DNA of 64,000 nucleotides from Paracoccus jeotgali (GCF_002865605.1 NZ_CP025583.1:2832501-2896500), one strand, 5' to 3'. Shown: positions 46,838 through 56,985, counted from the first letter of the stretch. Notes: generated by a model not told the origin, from the sequence alone. Numbers and translations: made by a program.

Positions 46838-48727
46838 ATGACCAGGAATTTCGGATTTCGCGGCGCCGCCGACCGTGACGCGGTCGAGCGTGAGATGCCC
46901 TATGAGGAACGCGACAACGGCCGCACCGTCTATGAGGTGCTGTCGCGCACGGCCGAGCGCTTTCCCGACCGCCCGGCGGTCAGCTTTCAACTGCTGTCCG
47001 GTCCCCGCGACCATGCCACCACCCTGACCTGGCGCGAGTTCCGCCAGCGCGTGACCGAGACCGCCAACCTGCTGCGCAAGCTGGGCGTGGGGCCGAACGA
47101 TACCGTCGCCTATCTGCTGCCCAACAGCATCGAGACCCCGGTGGTGCTGCTGGCCGGGATGACGGTGGGCGTGGTCAGCCCGATCAACCCGCTGCTCGAG
47201 GCCGATCACATCGCCTCGCTGCTGCGCGCCACCCGCGCCAAGGTGCTGGTCACGCTGAAATCCTTTCCCAAATCGGATGTCGCGCAAAAGGCCGCAGAGG
47301 CGGTCGCGCAGGCCCCGGACGTCCAGCATGTGCTGGAAATCGACCTGAACCGGCATCTGACCGGGCTGAAGAAATTCATCGTCCCGCTGGCCCGGCCCAA
47401 GGTCACGGTCAAGCATCACGCCAAGGTCCATAATTTCGAGGCCTGCGCCTCGGCCGAAAACCACGACCGGCTGGAATTCGACGACCCGCCCGAGGATCGC
47501 GTCGCCGCCTATTTCCACACCGGCGGCACCACCGGCCTGCCCAAGGTGGCGCAGCACAAGTTTTCGGGCATGATCTATAACGGCTTTCTGGGCGGCTCGC
47601 TGCTGTTCGACGAAAACGACGTGCTGATCTGCCCGCTGCCGCTGTTCCACGTCTTTGCCGCCTATCCGATCCTGATGAGCTGCGTGTTTTCCGGCGCCCA
47701 CATGGTCATGCCGACCCCCGCCGGCTATCGCGGCGACGGCGTCTTCGACAACTTCTGGAAGCTGATCGAGCGCTGGCAGGTGACCTTCCTGATCGCGGTG
47801 CCCACGGCGATCTCGGCGCTGATGCAGCGGCCGGTCAATGCCGATGTGTCGTCGCTGCGGACGGCGATTTCCGGCTCGGCCCCGCTACCGATCGAGCTTT
47901 ACACCCGTTTCAAGACCGCGACCGGGGTCGAGATCGCCGAAGGCTACGGCCTGACCGAGGCCACCTGCCTTGTCTCCTGCAATCCGGTGGACGGGGCCAA
48001 GAAGGTCGGCTCGGTCGGGCTGCCGCTGCCCTATACCCATGTCCGCATCCTGCGCCGCAATGGCGACGGGTTCATCGAATGCGCGACCGACGAGGTGGGC
48101 GAGATCTGCGTCGCCAGCCCCGGCATCTTCGAGGGCTCGACCTATACCGAGGCTGACAAGAACCGCGACCTGTTCGCCGAGGGGCGCTTCCTGCGCACCG
48201 GCGATCTGGGCCGGATGGATGCCGACGGCTATCTGTGGATCACCGGCCGGGCCAAGGATCTGATCATCCGCGGCGGCCACAACATCGACCCCGCCGAGAT
48301 CGAGGACGCGCTGCTCTCGCACCCCGCCGTGGCCTCGGTCGGTGCCATAGGCCAGCCGGATTCCTTCGCGGGCGAGCTGCCCTGCGTCTATGTCGAGCTG
48401 GTGGCCGATTCGACGGTCACGCAGGACGAGCTGATGGAACACGCCCGCAGCCACATCAAGGAACGCGCGGCGGTCCCGAAATATCTGGAAATTCTGGACG
48501 AATTGCCGAAAACGGCGGTCGGGAAGATCTTCAAGCCCGATCTGCGCAAGCTGGCCATCGCCCGCGTCTATAATCAGGCGCTGGACGGCACCGGCGCCCA
48601 TGTCGTGCAGGTGGTCGAGGACAAGAAGCGCGGCCTTGTCGCCAAGCTGGCGCGGGACGCCGGCACGGACGAGGCCGAGGTCCGCCAGCGTCTGGGCCAG
48701 TTCACGCGGCCCTGGGACTGGGTCTAG
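46838..48727 (+). CDS. Acyl-CoA synthetase (AMP-forming)
   Basis: A 629-residue ANL-superfamily adenylating enzyme. The phosphate loop YFHTGGTTGLPKVAQH, the EGYGLTEATC motif, the RTGDLGRMDADGYLWITGRAKDLIIRGG hinge and the C-terminal catalytic lysine in LPKTAVGKIFKPDLRKLA are intact. It is longer than many fatty acyl-CoA ligases because of an insert around residues 145-210. The start is ATG at MTRNFGFRG after GGGGGAGA. The acyl substrate cannot be told from the sequence, and no beta-oxidation genes are adjacent. Confidence 0.9.
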   Translation: MTRNFGFRGAADRDAVEREMPYEERDNGRTVYEVLSRTAERFPDRPAVSFQLLSGPRDHATTLTWREFRQRVTETANLLRKLGVGPNDTVAYLLPNSIETPVVLLAGMTVGVVSPINPLLEADHIASLLRATRAKVLVTLKSFPKSDVAQKAAEAVAQAPDVQHVLEIDLNRHLTGLKKFIVPLARPKVTVKHHAKVHNFEACASAENHDRLEFDDPPEDRVAAYFHTGGTTGLPKVAQHKFSGMIYNGFLGGSLLFDENDVLICPLPLFHVFAAYPILMSCVFSGAHMVMPTPAGYRGDGVFDNFWKLIERWQVTFLIAVPTAISALMQRPVNADVSSLRTAISGSAPLPIELYTRFKTATGVEIAEGYGLTEATCLVSCNPVDGAKKVGSVGLPLPYTHVRILRRNGDGFIECATDEVGEICVASPGIFEGSTYTEADKNRDLFAEGRFLRTGDLGRMDADGYLWITGRAKDLIIRGGHNIDPAEIEDALLSHPAVASVGAIGQPDSFAGELPCVYVELVADSTVTQDELMEHARSHIKERAAVPKYLEILDELPKTAVGKIFKPDLRKLAIARVYNQALDGTGAHVVQVVEDKKRGLVAKLARDAGTDEAEVRQRLGQFTRPWDWV

Positions 48728-48736
48728 GGCCGCGCC

Positions 48737-49201
48737 TTAGATCTCGTGCGTGTCCAGCAGGGCGCCCACCGGCTCGTCGCCCGCATCCAGCATGGCGACG
48801 ATCCGTTCCAAGCTGGCGACCAGCATCGCCTGCTCCCACGTCTCCAAGCCCTGAAACTTGCGCACAAGCTGCTGTTGCAGCGCATCGGGCGCGGCGTCGT
48901 GGGTCGCCTGCCCGGCGGGGGTCAGCGTCAGCAGCGTCTGGCGCTTGTCGCCCGCGTCGCGGCGGCGTTCCACCAGCCCGGCCTGTTCCAGCCGGTCGAT
49001 CAGCGCCGACACCGTCGCCTGCGAGACATGCATCCGCTTGGCAATGGCGCTGCCGGTGGTGGCCCCGGTCTCGGCGATGATCTGCACCACGCGCAGTTGC
49101 ACCGGCGTGATGCCGATGTGCTGCGCGACCTCCTTGCGGTGGATCTCGGTCGCGCGGATGATGCGGCGCAAGGCCATCAGACAGGCGTCGATCCGTTCCA
49201 T
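48737..49201 (-). CDS. ectR: MarR-type repressor of ectoine genes, EctR
   Basis: A 154-residue MarR-family regulator with HTH ATTGSAIAKRMHVSQATVSALIDRLEQAGLV and wing RRRDAGDKRQTLLTLTPAG. It is divergently placed from ectA, which is the standard position of EctR repressors in halotolerant bacteria, and its N-terminal MERIDACLMALRRIIRATEIH resembles EctR1. The start is ATG at MERIDACL; a longer frame is spurious. It probably represses ectABC-ask at low salt; the effector is unknown. Confidence 0.9.
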   Translation of the reverse strand: MERIDACLMALRRIIRATEIHRKEVAQHIGITPVQLRVVQIIAETGATTGSAIAKRMHVSQATVSALIDRLEQAGLVERRRDAGDKRQTLLTLTPAGQATHDAAPDALQQQLVRKFQGLETWEQAMLVASLERIVAMLDAGDEPVGALLDTHEI

Positions 49202-49391
49202 AGCCGGCCCCTTGTTTTCCCCTGATCCTTCGCCTTGCGACGCAGCCGCGTCAAGCCGCCGCCCGAACGGCGCCGCGAATCGCCCGGAACGGGTGTCGAG
49301 GTCAATATTTTCGCATTTTTTTCGGCCCCGGATCGGCCAATGCTGCAAGGGCGAAACGGCCTCAAGCCCCGCCCACAGCGCAAAAAATCGG

Positions 49392-49429
49392 TTTCAACGG
49401 TTGAAAAATGCCGCGGCTCCGAGTAGTTA
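49392..49429 (+). promoter_or_regulatory. Candidate ectA promoter with palindromic operator
   Basis: TTTCAA-CGG-TTGAAA is a perfect interrupted palindrome 53 bases upstream of the ectA GTG. Its right arm TTGAAA also reads as a -35 element (one mismatch to TTGACA), with a weak -10 candidate (TAGTTA) 17 bases later. A MarR-type dimer bound here would block RNA polymerase. Assignment to EctR is inferred from position. Confidence 0.4.
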
Positions 49430-49458
49430 GTCTAGCGAAGCAATAAAAGGGACAGAAC

Positions 49459-49986
49459 GTGACGGATACGATCCACACGCCACCTGACCGGACCAGTTTC
49501 CGCAAGCCGCGCGCCAGCGACGGCAGCGACATCTGGGCGCTGGTGCGGGCCTGCAAGCCGCTGGACGAGAACAGCATGTATTGCAACCTGCTCCAATGCG
49601 ACCACTTCGCCGATAGCTGCATCATCGCCGAGCGCGATGGCCGGCCGGTCGGCTGGATCTCGGGCTACCTGCGGCCCGGCGCGCCGGACACGCTGTTTGT
49701 CTGGCAGGTCGCCGTCCACCCCGACGCGCGGGGTCTTGGCCTCGGCTCTCGGATGCTGGATGCGCTGCTGGCGCGGGACGAGATGAAGCCCGTCCGTCAG
49801 TTGCAGACCACCATCACCCGCGACAATGCCCCCAGCTGGGCGCTGTTTCGCAGCCTCGCCGCCCGCCATGGCAGCGAGTTGAGCGAGACGCCGTATTTCA
49901 CCCAAGATCGCCATTTCGCCGGGGCAGCGCCGACCGAGCACATGGTCACGATCCCCCTTGGCGCCGCCATGGCGCGTGTGGCCTGA
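49459..49986 (+). CDS. ectA: L-2,4-diaminobutyrate acetyltransferase EctA
   Basis: A 175-residue GNAT acetyltransferase, the second step of ectoine synthesis, acetylating diaminobutyrate. The typical TSFRKPRASDGSDIWALVRACKPLDENSMYCNLLQC N-terminal region is present in the segments FRKPRASDG and LDENSMYCNLLQCDHF, with acetyl-CoA site VHPDARGLGLGSRML. The start is GTG, following AAAGGGAC. It opens the ectABC-ask operon. Confidence 0.97.
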   Translation: MTDTIHTPPDRTSFRKPRASDGSDIWALVRACKPLDENSMYCNLLQCDHFADSCIIAERDGRPVGWISGYLRPGAPDTLFVWQVAVHPDARGLGLGSRMLDALLARDEMKPVRQLQTTITRDNAPSWALFRSLAARHGSELSETPYFTQDRHFAGAAPTEHMVTIPLGAAMARVA

Positions 49987-50028
49987 GCGTCCGCTCTTCC
50001 GCAAATCCAGATAAAATCGAGGTTTCCC

Positions 50029-51318
50029 ATGACGACTGCCAAAGCAGCCGATACGACCATCTTTACCCGCCGCGAAAGCGAAGCGCGCAGCTATTGCCGC
50101 AGCTTTCCCACCGTCTTCACCAAAGCCAGCGGCGCCATCATGACCGATGTGCAAGGCCGCGAATACATTGATTTCCTTGCCGGATGTTCCTCGCTGAACT
50201 ATGGCCACAACGATCCCGACATGAAAAGCGCGCTGATCGACCATATCAGCCGCGACGGCATCGCCCATGGCCTGGACATGTATACCGACACCAAGGCCGC
50301 CTTTCTGGAAGCCTTTGAAAACCTGATCCTTCGCCCGCGCGGCATGGATTACAAGGTGATGATGACCGGCCCGACCGGCACCAACGCCGTCGAGGCCGCG
50401 ATCAAGCTGGCCCGCAAGGTCACCGGGCGGCGCAATATCGTCGCTTTCACCAACGCCTTCCACGGCATGACCATGGGCAGCCTGGCGCTGACCGGCAACA
50501 CCGCCAAGCGCGAAGGCGCGGGCGGCGGCAGCCTTGCCGACGTTACCCACATGCCGTTCGAGAACGCGATGGGCGACAACAACACGCTGGAATATATCGA
50601 GTGGGTGCTGGAAAACCCGTCCTCGGGCATGGACGATCCGGCGGCCTTCATCGTTGAACCCGTGCAGGGCGAAGGCGGTCTGAACGCCGCCTCGGCCGAA
50701 TGGCTGCAGGGTGTCGAACGGCTGGCCCGCAAGCATGGCGCGCTGTTCATCATCGACGACATCCAGTCGGGCATCGGCCGGACCGGCCCCTATTTCAGCA
50801 CCGAAGGCATGGGGCTGAACCCCGACATGATCACGCAGGCGAAATCCTTCAGCGGGATGGGTCTGCCCTTTGCCGCGCTGCTGATCCGGCCGGACCACGA
50901 CATCTGGAAGCCGGCCGAACATAACGGCACCTTCCGCGGCAATACCCACGCCTTTGTCACCGCCCGCGTCGCGCTGGAAAAGTTCTGGTCGGATGACGCG
51001 TTCCAGAAGGAAACGCTTCGCAAGGCAAAGTATCTTGAGGATCGGCTGACCGAAATCTCGGCCCAGATCCCCGGTTCGGCCCTGAAGGGTCGGGGCATGA
51101 TGCGCGGCATCGATGTGGGCAGCGGCGAGCTGGCCAGCGACATCTGCGCGCGCTGCTTTGAAGCCGGGCTGATCATCGAGACCTCGGGCGCGCATGATGA
51201 GGTGGTCAAGGTGCTGGCCCCGCTGACCATCCCGGACGCGGTCTTTGCCAAGGGCCTGAACATACTGGAATCGGCGGTTTCGGCCGCGACCGGCAACAAC
51301 CAGATCGCAGCGGAGTAA
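50029..51318 (+). CDS. ectB: Diaminobutyrate-2-oxoglutarate aminotransferase EctB
   Basis: A 429-residue class III PLP aminotransferase converting aspartate semialdehyde to L-2,4-diaminobutyrate with glutamate. Markers are [54 protein letters not shown] and the Schiff-base lysine in [13 protein letters not shown]. These match EctB rather than GabT-type enzymes. It is followed after four bases by ectC. Confidence 0.97.
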   Translation: MTTAKAADTTIFTRRESEARSYCRSFPTVFTKASGAIMTDVQGREYIDFLAGCSSLNYGHNDPDMKSALIDHISRDGIAHGLDMYTDTKAAFLEAFENLILRPRGMDYKVMMTGPTGTNAVEAAIKLARKVTGRRNIVAFTNAFHGMTMGSLALTGNTAKREGAGGGSLADVTHMPFENAMGDNNTLEYIEWVLENPSSGMDDPAAFIVEPVQGEGGLNAASAEWLQGVERLARKHGALFIIDDIQSGIGRTGPYFSTEGMGLNPDMITQAKSFSGMGLPFAALLIRPDHDIWKPAEHNGTFRGNTHAFVTARVALEKFWSDDAFQKETLRKAKYLEDRLTEISAQIPGSALKGRGMMRGIDVGSGELASDICARCFEAGLIIETSGAHDEVVKVLAPLTIPDAVFAKGLNILESAVSAATGNNQIAAE

Positions 51319-51322
51319 CAAC

Positions 51323-51712
51323 ATGATCGTTCGTGATTTCCACAAGCTGAAGAACACCGACAAATCGGTCAGCGATGCGCGCTGGAACAGCGTGCGGATG
51401 CTGCTGGCCGATGACGGGATGGGGTTTTCCTTCCACATCACCACGCTGGAAGCCGGGTCGGAGCATACCTTCCACTACAAGAACCACTTCGAAAGCGTCT
51501 ATTGCATGTCGGGCAAGGGCAGCATCACCGATCTGGCCACTGGCGAGACGCACGAGATCCGCCCCGGCGTCATGTATGCCCTGAACCTGCATGACCGCCA
51601 CACCCTGCGGGCCGAGGAAGAGCTGGTCATGGCCTGCTGCTTCAACCCGCCCGTGACCGGGACCGAGGTTCACCGCGAAGACGGCAGCTATGCCGCTGCA
51701 GACGAAACCTGA
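51323..51712 (+). CDS. ectC: Ectoine synthase EctC
   Basis: A 129-residue cupin that cyclises N-gamma-acetyl-diaminobutyrate to ectoine. The iron-binding cupin segments [18 protein letters not shown] and [13 protein letters not shown] are present, along with the family opening [16 protein letters not shown]. Length is normal. No ectD hydroxylase follows, so 5-hydroxyectoine production is not predicted from this locus. Confidence 0.97.
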   Translation: MIVRDFHKLKNTDKSVSDARWNSVRMLLADDGMGFSFHITTLEAGSEHTFHYKNHFESVYCMSGKGSITDLATGETHEIRPGVMYALNLHDRHTLRAEEELVMACCFNPPVTGTEVHREDGSYAAADET

Positions 51713-51722
51713 AGGGGACATC

Positions 51723-53162
51723 ATGACCACAGCCGGACACACAGTCGAAAAGATCGGCGGCACCTCGATGTCGCGCCTGGATCAGCTGCGCGAGACGCTG
51801 CTGATCGGCGCGCGCGAAGGCGACGATCTGTATGGGCGGGTCTTTGTCGTCTCGGCCTTTGGCGGCATCACCAACCTGCTGCTGGAACACAAGAAATCGG
51901 GCGAGCCGGGGGTCTATGCCGCCTTCGCCAATGCGCCCGAGGGGCATGGCTGGCTGGAAAAGCTGGACCGGGTGGCGGTCGCGATGCGCGCCGCACATGC
52001 CAAGGTGCTGGACCACCCCGCCGATCTGGCGCAGGCGGATGATTTCGTCCGCGACCGGATCGAGGGCGCGCGGTCCTTCCTGATCGACATGCAGCGCCTG
52101 TCCAGCTATGGCCATTTCCGGCTGTCGCGGCAGATGCAGATCATCCGCGAGCTGCTGTCCGGTCTGGGTGAGGCGCACTCCGCCTTTACCGCGACCCAGC
52201 TTCTGCGCCGTTTCGGCGTGGCGGCGCGGTTCGTCGATCTGACCGGCTGGCGGGACGAGCGTGAGCTGTGCCTGACCGAGCGGTTGCAGGACGGCATGAA
52301 GGGCGTCGATCTGTCCACCGAAATGGCCATCGTCACCGGCTATGCACAATGCACCGAAGGGCTGATGGCCGAGTTCGATCGCGGCTATTCCGAGGTGACC
52401 TTTTCGCGGCTGGCGGCGCTGACCGGCGCGACCGAGGCGATCATCCACAAGGAATTCCACCTCTCCTCGGCCGATCCGGGGCTGGTCGGGGCCGATCAGG
52501 TCCGCAAGCTGGGCCACACGAATTACGACGTCGCCGACCAGCTTGCCAATCTGGGGATGGAGGCGATCCACCCCAAGGCCGCGCAGTCGCTGCGCCAGGC
52601 CCAGATCCCGCTGCGCGTGACCAACGCCTTTGAGCCCGACGACCCCGGCACGCTGATCGACGAGGCCCCGGCCGACAAGGCCGCCGCCGAGATCGTCACC
52701 GGGCTGCCGGTCATCGCGCTCGAACTGTTCGAGCCGGACATGGTCGGCGTCAAGGGCTACGACGCCGCCATCCTCGAGGTGCTGCGCCGTCACAAGGCGT
52801 CCATCGTGTCGAAAAGCTCGAACGCCAACACCATCACGCATTACCTCGACGTGTCGCTGAAGATCGCCCGCCGGATCGAGGCCGATCTGCAAGACGCCTA
52901 TCCCACCGCCCAGGTGACGACGCGGCAGGCGGCCATCGCCTCGGTCATCGGCCGCGACCTGCGCGGGCTGAACGCCCTGCTGCGCGGGCTGCGGGCGCTG
53001 GACGAGGCGGGGATCGAGGTCATCGCCGCGCAGCAACCCAGCCGCTGCGTCGATGTGCAATACGTCATCCCCCGCGACGGGCTGAACGAGGCCATCAAGG
53101 CGCTGCATCACGAGCTATGCGCCGAGACCCACAAGCCGCTGCTGGCCGTCACCGCGGCCTGA
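51723..53162 (+). CDS. ask: Ectoine-operon aspartate kinase Ask_Ect
   Basis: A 479-residue aspartokinase with the amino-acid-kinase opening HTVEKIGGTSMSRLDQL and C-terminal ACT domains (around KSSNANTITHYLDVSL and RQAAIASVIGRDL). Ask_Ect is a specialised paralogue found at the end of ect operons that increases aspartyl-phosphate flow to ectoine without lysine/threonine feedback; that property is inferred from the group. The start is ATG eleven bases after the ectC stop. A strong hairpin follows. Confidence 0.95.
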   Translation: MTTAGHTVEKIGGTSMSRLDQLRETLLIGAREGDDLYGRVFVVSAFGGITNLLLEHKKSGEPGVYAAFANAPEGHGWLEKLDRVAVAMRAAHAKVLDHPADLAQADDFVRDRIEGARSFLIDMQRLSSYGHFRLSRQMQIIRELLSGLGEAHSAFTATQLLRRFGVAARFVDLTGWRDERELCLTERLQDGMKGVDLSTEMAIVTGYAQCTEGLMAEFDRGYSEVTFSRLAALTGATEAIIHKEFHLSSADPGLVGADQVRKLGHTNYDVADQLANLGMEAIHPKAAQSLRQAQIPLRVTNAFEPDDPGTLIDEAPADKAAAEIVTGLPVIALELFEPDMVGVKGYDAAILEVLRRHKASIVSKSSNANTITHYLDVSLKIARRIEADLQDAYPTAQVTTRQAAIASVIGRDLRGLNALLRGLRALDEAGIEVIAAQQPSRCVDVQYVIPRDGLNEAIKALHHELCAETHKPLLAVTAA

Positions 53163-53170
53163 GCAGCTTT

Positions 53171-53215
53171 GCAAGGGCCGGTCCGGGGTGTCACATCGCC
53201 CGGACCGGCCCTTGC
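53171..53215 (+). terminator. Long perfect hairpin ending the ectoine operon
   Basis: GCAAGGGCCGGTCCGGG pairs perfectly with CCCGGACCGGCCCTTGC (17 bp) around an 11-base loop, starting eight bases after the ask stop. There is no U-tract, so it may be a Rho-assisted terminator or a 3' stabiliser. Confidence 0.7.
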
Positions 53216-53442
53216 GTCTGAACCGGGGGCGTCCCCGTCCGACCGTGACGGCCACGGCAGGGTGTCCGATCCACCGGATCGCTTGCGACACTCCCGCTTT
53301 TCTGAAAACCTTCCGCCCACCCCTTGTCAGTCAAGGCTTTTTCGGGGATGAAAATCGCGCCGCGCCTTTGTCGCGGCATGATCGCCGCGCACCTGCGCGT
53401 GCCCTGAAGGACAAGGCCGGCGCGCTGCCGGGAAGGTGAATG

Positions 53443-54612
53443 ATGACCAGAATTGCGGTTGCGGGTTTGGGCTATGTCGGCCTGTCGAATGCGGTTCTGC
53501 TGGCGCAGCACAATCGGGTGACGGCGCTGGATGTCACGCCCGAGCGGGTGGCGATGGTCAATGACGGCGTCTCGCCCATCGAGGACGCCGATATCACCGC
53601 CTATCTGGCCGGTAACGACCTCGATCTCAGCGCGACGCTGGACCCTGAGCAGGCTTACGCGGGCGCGGAATATGTCGTGGTCTCCACGCCGACCAATTAC
53701 GACCCGCGCAGCAACCGCTTTGACACCTCGACGGTCGAACATGTGCTGACCGACATCCACCGCATCAATCCCGACGCGGTGGCGGTCATCAAATCCACCA
53801 TCCCCGTCGGCTTCGTCGACCGCATGCGCGAAGAACTGGACTGGCCGAACATCATCTTCTCGCCCGAGTTCCTTCGCGAGGGGCAGGCCCTGCACGACAA
53901 CCTGCACCCGTCCCGCATCGTCGTGGGCGAACGGTCCGAGCGCGGCCGCCGCTTCGCCGATCTGCTGGTGCAGGGCGCGATCCGCAAGGACATGCCGGTG
54001 CGCTTCTGCGGCTCGGTCGAGGCCGAGGCGATCAAGCTGTTTTCCAACACCTATCTTGCCCTGCGCGTGGCCTATTTCAACGAGCTTGACAGCTATGCGC
54101 TGGCCCATGGCCTGAACTCGCGCGAGATCATCGAAGGCGTCTGCCTCGACCCGCGGATCGGCGACCATTACAACAATCCCAGCTTCGGTTACGGCGGCTA
54201 TTGCCTGCCCAAGGACACCAAGCAACTGCTGGCCAATTACGACCAGATCCCGCAGAACCTGATCTCGGCCATCGTCGAATCCAACCGCACCCGCAAGGAT
54301 TTCGTCTCGGACCAGATCGTGGCGCGCAAGCCTTCGGTGGTCGGCGTCTATCGGCTGGTGATGAAGGCCGGCTCGGACAATTTCCGCGACAGTTCGGTGC
54401 AGGGCATCATGAAGCGGATCAAGGCCAAGGGGATCGAGGTCATCGTCTATGAACCGGTGCTGGACGACGATTTGTTCTATAACAGCCGCGTCGTCCGCGA
54501 TCTGGAGGCGTTCAAGGCCGAAAGCGACCTGATCCTTGCCAACCGGCAGGCGCCGGAGCTGTCGGATGTGGTGGACAAGGTCTATACCCGCGACCTCTTC
54601 GGCGTCGATTGA
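53443..54612 (+). CDS. ugd: UDP-glucose 6-dehydrogenase
   Basis: A 389-residue enzyme oxidising UDP-glucose to UDP-glucuronate. The N-terminal NAD motif [53 protein letters not shown] and the catalytic cysteine in [18 protein letters not shown] are near-identical to E. coli Ugd, which makes this assignment strong. GGAAGG precedes the second of two close ATGs, used here. It probably feeds uronic acid to the capsule-type polysaccharide made with the downstream genes. The next gene overlaps its stop. Confidence 0.95.
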   Translation: MTRIAVAGLGYVGLSNAVLLAQHNRVTALDVTPERVAMVNDGVSPIEDADITAYLAGNDLDLSATLDPEQAYAGAEYVVVSTPTNYDPRSNRFDTSTVEHVLTDIHRINPDAVAVIKSTIPVGFVDRMREELDWPNIIFSPEFLREGQALHDNLHPSRIVVGERSERGRRFADLLVQGAIRKDMPVRFCGSVEAEAIKLFSNTYLALRVAYFNELDSYALAHGLNSREIIEGVCLDPRIGDHYNNPSFGYGGYCLPKDTKQLLANYDQIPQNLISAIVESNRTRKDFVSDQIVARKPSVVGVYRLVMKAGSDNFRDSSVQGIMKRIKAKGIEVIVYEPVLDDDLFYNSRVVRDLEAFKAESDLILANRQAPELSDVVDKVYTRDLFGVD

Positions 54613-55673
54613 TGGCCGAGGCTGCGCCAAATCGGGTCCTGTCGGTCACGACGCAGCGCAATGAAGGCCCCTATCTGCTGGAATGGCTGGCCTGGCACCG
54701 CCTGCTGGGCGTGACCGATTTCCTGGTCTTTTCCAATGATTGCGAGGATGGCTCCGACCGGCTGCTGGACCTGCTGGCGGGCCATGGCGTGGTCACGCAT
54801 CTGCCCAACCGCCCGCCCGAGGGGCGCTCGGTCCAATGGAGCGCGCTGGATCAGGCGTGGCGGCACCCCGCGCGCAAGGCCGCCGACTGGATGCTGATTT
54901 CGGATCTGGACGAGTTTCCGGTGATCCATACCGGCGCGGGTCGGATTGCCGATCTGCTGGCGGCGCTGCCGGATGGCGCCGAGGCGGTCGCTCTTGGCTG
55001 GCGGCTGTTCGGCGCGAACGGCATCGCCCAGATCAGCGACGCGCCGGTGACGGCGCAGTTCACCCGCTCGGCCCCGCCCGAGATGATCCACCCCATCGCC
55101 GGCACCTTCTTCAAATCGCTCTTCCGCCCGGCCAGCTTTGCCCGCCCCGGCGTCCACCGCCCGCGCCACCGCAAGGACAGCGCGCCGCTGTGGGTGGACG
55201 GCTCGGGACGCACTCTGCCGCCGCTGGTGGCCGCCAATGACAAGCGCCTGTCTCTGCTGGGCGTCACCGACAGCCGCAATCTGGCCGAGATGCATCATTA
55301 CTCGCTGCGCTCGGCCCAGTCCTTCCTGATCAAATCCGAACGCGGCCTGCCCAACCGGGCGGACAAGCCCGTCGACCTCGGCTATTGGGTGGCGCGGAAC
55401 TTCAACACGCAACAGAACACCGCCGCCCTGCGGCTGCAGCCCGCCTTGCAGGACGAGATGGCGGCGCTGAAGGCGCTGCCCGGCGTGGCCGAGGCGCATG
55501 ACCAGACGCTGCACTGGCACCAGCACCGCGCGGACCGGATCTGCCGCAGCAGCGCGGGGTATGATCTGTTCTGCAAGCTGCTGCTCGCCGCCGACAGCGC
55601 GGTGCCGACGATGCAGCGCCAGCGGCAATTGCTGGTGATGTTCCAGGCCATCAAGGCGGATGTGACGAGCTAA
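54612..55673 (+). CDS. Glycosyltransferase family 2-like protein
   Basis: A 353-residue protein whose N-terminus (SVTTQRNEGPYLLEWLAWHRLLGVTDFLVFSNDCEDGSDRLL) is typical of the DUF4422/GT2-like capsular transferases, with a DLDEFPVI metal-binding DxD motif near residue 100 and HHYSLRSAQSFLIKSERGLPNR in the C-terminal half. No membrane segment is obvious. The ATG overlaps the ugd stop. It likely adds a sugar to a surface polysaccharide; donor and acceptor are unknown. Confidence 0.85.
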   Translation: MAEAAPNRVLSVTTQRNEGPYLLEWLAWHRLLGVTDFLVFSNDCEDGSDRLLDLLAGHGVVTHLPNRPPEGRSVQWSALDQAWRHPARKAADWMLISDLDEFPVIHTGAGRIADLLAALPDGAEAVALGWRLFGANGIAQISDAPVTAQFTRSAPPEMIHPIAGTFFKSLFRPASFARPGVHRPRHRKDSAPLWVDGSGRTLPPLVAANDKRLSLLGVTDSRNLAEMHHYSLRSAQSFLIKSERGLPNRADKPVDLGYWVARNFNTQQNTAALRLQPALQDEMAALKALPGVAEAHDQTLHWHQHRADRICRSSAGYDLFCKLLLAADSAVPTMQRQRQLLVMFQAIKADVTS

Positions 55674-55811
55674 CCGCGCGGCCGTCACAGGTCGTTGACG
55701 AAAACAGGCTTGCTTACTATGGACGCGACAGGGCCAGCCACCTGCAAGCCGTCCATGACCCTTGCCGCAGCGGGCCGCGCGCCCGCCGAAGTGCCAGATC
55801 GGATTTGCCCC

Positions 55812-56564
55812 ATGCGCCTTGCCCCGCCGCCTTTCGCTCTGACCGCTCCCTTGTCGCTTGCGGCGCTGGCCGCCCCGGCGCAGGCGCAGGGCGTGCTTAC
55901 CGCGACCCTGCCGCGCGATCTGTCGCCGGTGGGCATGTTCCTGCAGGCCGATATCGTGGTGCAGGGGGTGATGCTGCTGCTGCTGGCGGCCTCGGTCGTG
56001 ACCTGGACGGTGCTGATCGTGAAGGCGTTCGAACTGGCCGGGGCCAATGCCCGCGCCGCCGCCGGGCTGCGGCTGGTGCGCGCGGCAGGCAGTCTGGATC
56101 AGGCGGTGGCGCAGGTGCAGGGGTGGACCGACAGCACCAGCCACATGCTGCGCCTCGCCGCCTACGAGCGCGCGCGGGCCGGGGGGCCGGGGCTGCCGGG
56201 GCGGATTCAGTCGCAGCTTCAGGGGGCGGTCGGACGCGCCGGGCGGCGGGCGGCGATGGGGACGGGGATACTGGCGACCATCGGCTCGACCGCGCCCTTT
56301 GTGGGGCTGTTCGGGACGGTCTGGGGGATCATGAACAGCTTTATCGGCATCTCCGAGGCGCAGACGACCAATCTGGCCGTTGTCGCGCCGGGCATAGCCG
56401 AGGCCCTGCTGGCGACCGCGCTGGGTCTGATCGCGGCAATTCCGGCGGTGGTGATCTATAACTTCTTTGCCCGGCTGATCACCGGCTATCGCGCGCGGCT
56501 GGGCGATGTGGCGGCGGCGATCCAGCGCCTCGCCAGCCGCGACGCGGATCTGGGGCAGGCCTGA
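55812..56564 (+). CDS. exbB: ExbB/TolQ-family proton channel subunit
   Basis: A 250-residue MotA/TolQ/ExbB protein. A signal-like N-terminus (APAQAQG) is followed by three membrane helices: VVQGVMLLLLAASVVTWTVLIV near residue 55, then the conserved LATIGSTAPFVGLFGTVWGIMNSF and EALLATALGLIAAIPAVVIYNFF. With ExbD it transduces proton motive force to TonB. The start is uncertain; an ATG about 31 codons upstream is possible. It leads an exbB-exbD-tonB operon inside a polysaccharide region. Confidence 0.9.
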   Translation: MRLAPPPFALTAPLSLAALAAPAQAQGVLTATLPRDLSPVGMFLQADIVVQGVMLLLLAASVVTWTVLIVKAFELAGANARAAAGLRLVRAAGSLDQAVAQVQGWTDSTSHMLRLAAYERARAGGPGLPGRIQSQLQGAVGRAGRRAAMGTGILATIGSTAPFVGLFGTVWGIMNSFIGISEAQTTNLAVVAPGIAEALLATALGLIAAIPAVVIYNFFARLITGYRARLGDVAAAIQRLASRDADLGQA

Positions 56565-56565
56565 C

Positions 56566-56985
56566 ATGATGGGCGGGCCAGAGGATGACGAACTGACCGA
56601 GCAGCACGAGATCAACGTCACGCCCTTTATCGACGTGATGCTGGTGCTGCTGATCATCTTCATGGTCGCGGCGCCGCTGGCCACGGTCGATCTCAATGTC
56701 GATCTGCCCGCCGCCCGCGGCGCGGCCTCGCCCCGGCCCGAGCAGCCGCTCTATGTCACCATTGCCGCGGACGGGGGGATCAGCATCGGCGATCAGGCGG
56801 TGGCGGAGGCGGCGCTGATCGCGGCGCTCGAGGCCGCGACCGGCGGCGACCGTCAGGCGCGGCTGTTCCTGCGCGGCGACCGCAGCATCAGCTATGGGCA
56901 GGTGATGGGGGTCATGTCGCGGATGCGCGATGCGGGCTGGACGCGGATCGCGCTGGTCGGGCTGGATCAGGGCGCGGCGCCGTGA
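56566..56985 (+). CDS. exbD: ExbD/TolR-family protein
   Basis: A 139-residue ExbD with a short cytoplasmic N-terminus, one membrane helix carrying the proton-carrying aspartate (NVTPFIDVMLVLLIIFMV) and a periplasmic domain (PLYVTIAADGGISIGDQAV, LFLRGDRSISYGQVM). It begins one base after the exbB stop, and its TGA overlaps the tonB GTG. Confidence 0.92.
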   Translation: MMGGPEDDELTEQHEINVTPFIDVMLVLLIIFMVAAPLATVDLNVDLPAARGAASPRPEQPLYVTIAADGGISIGDQAVAEAALIAALEAATGGDRQARLFLRGDRSISYGQVMGVMSRMRDAGWTRIALVGLDQGAAP

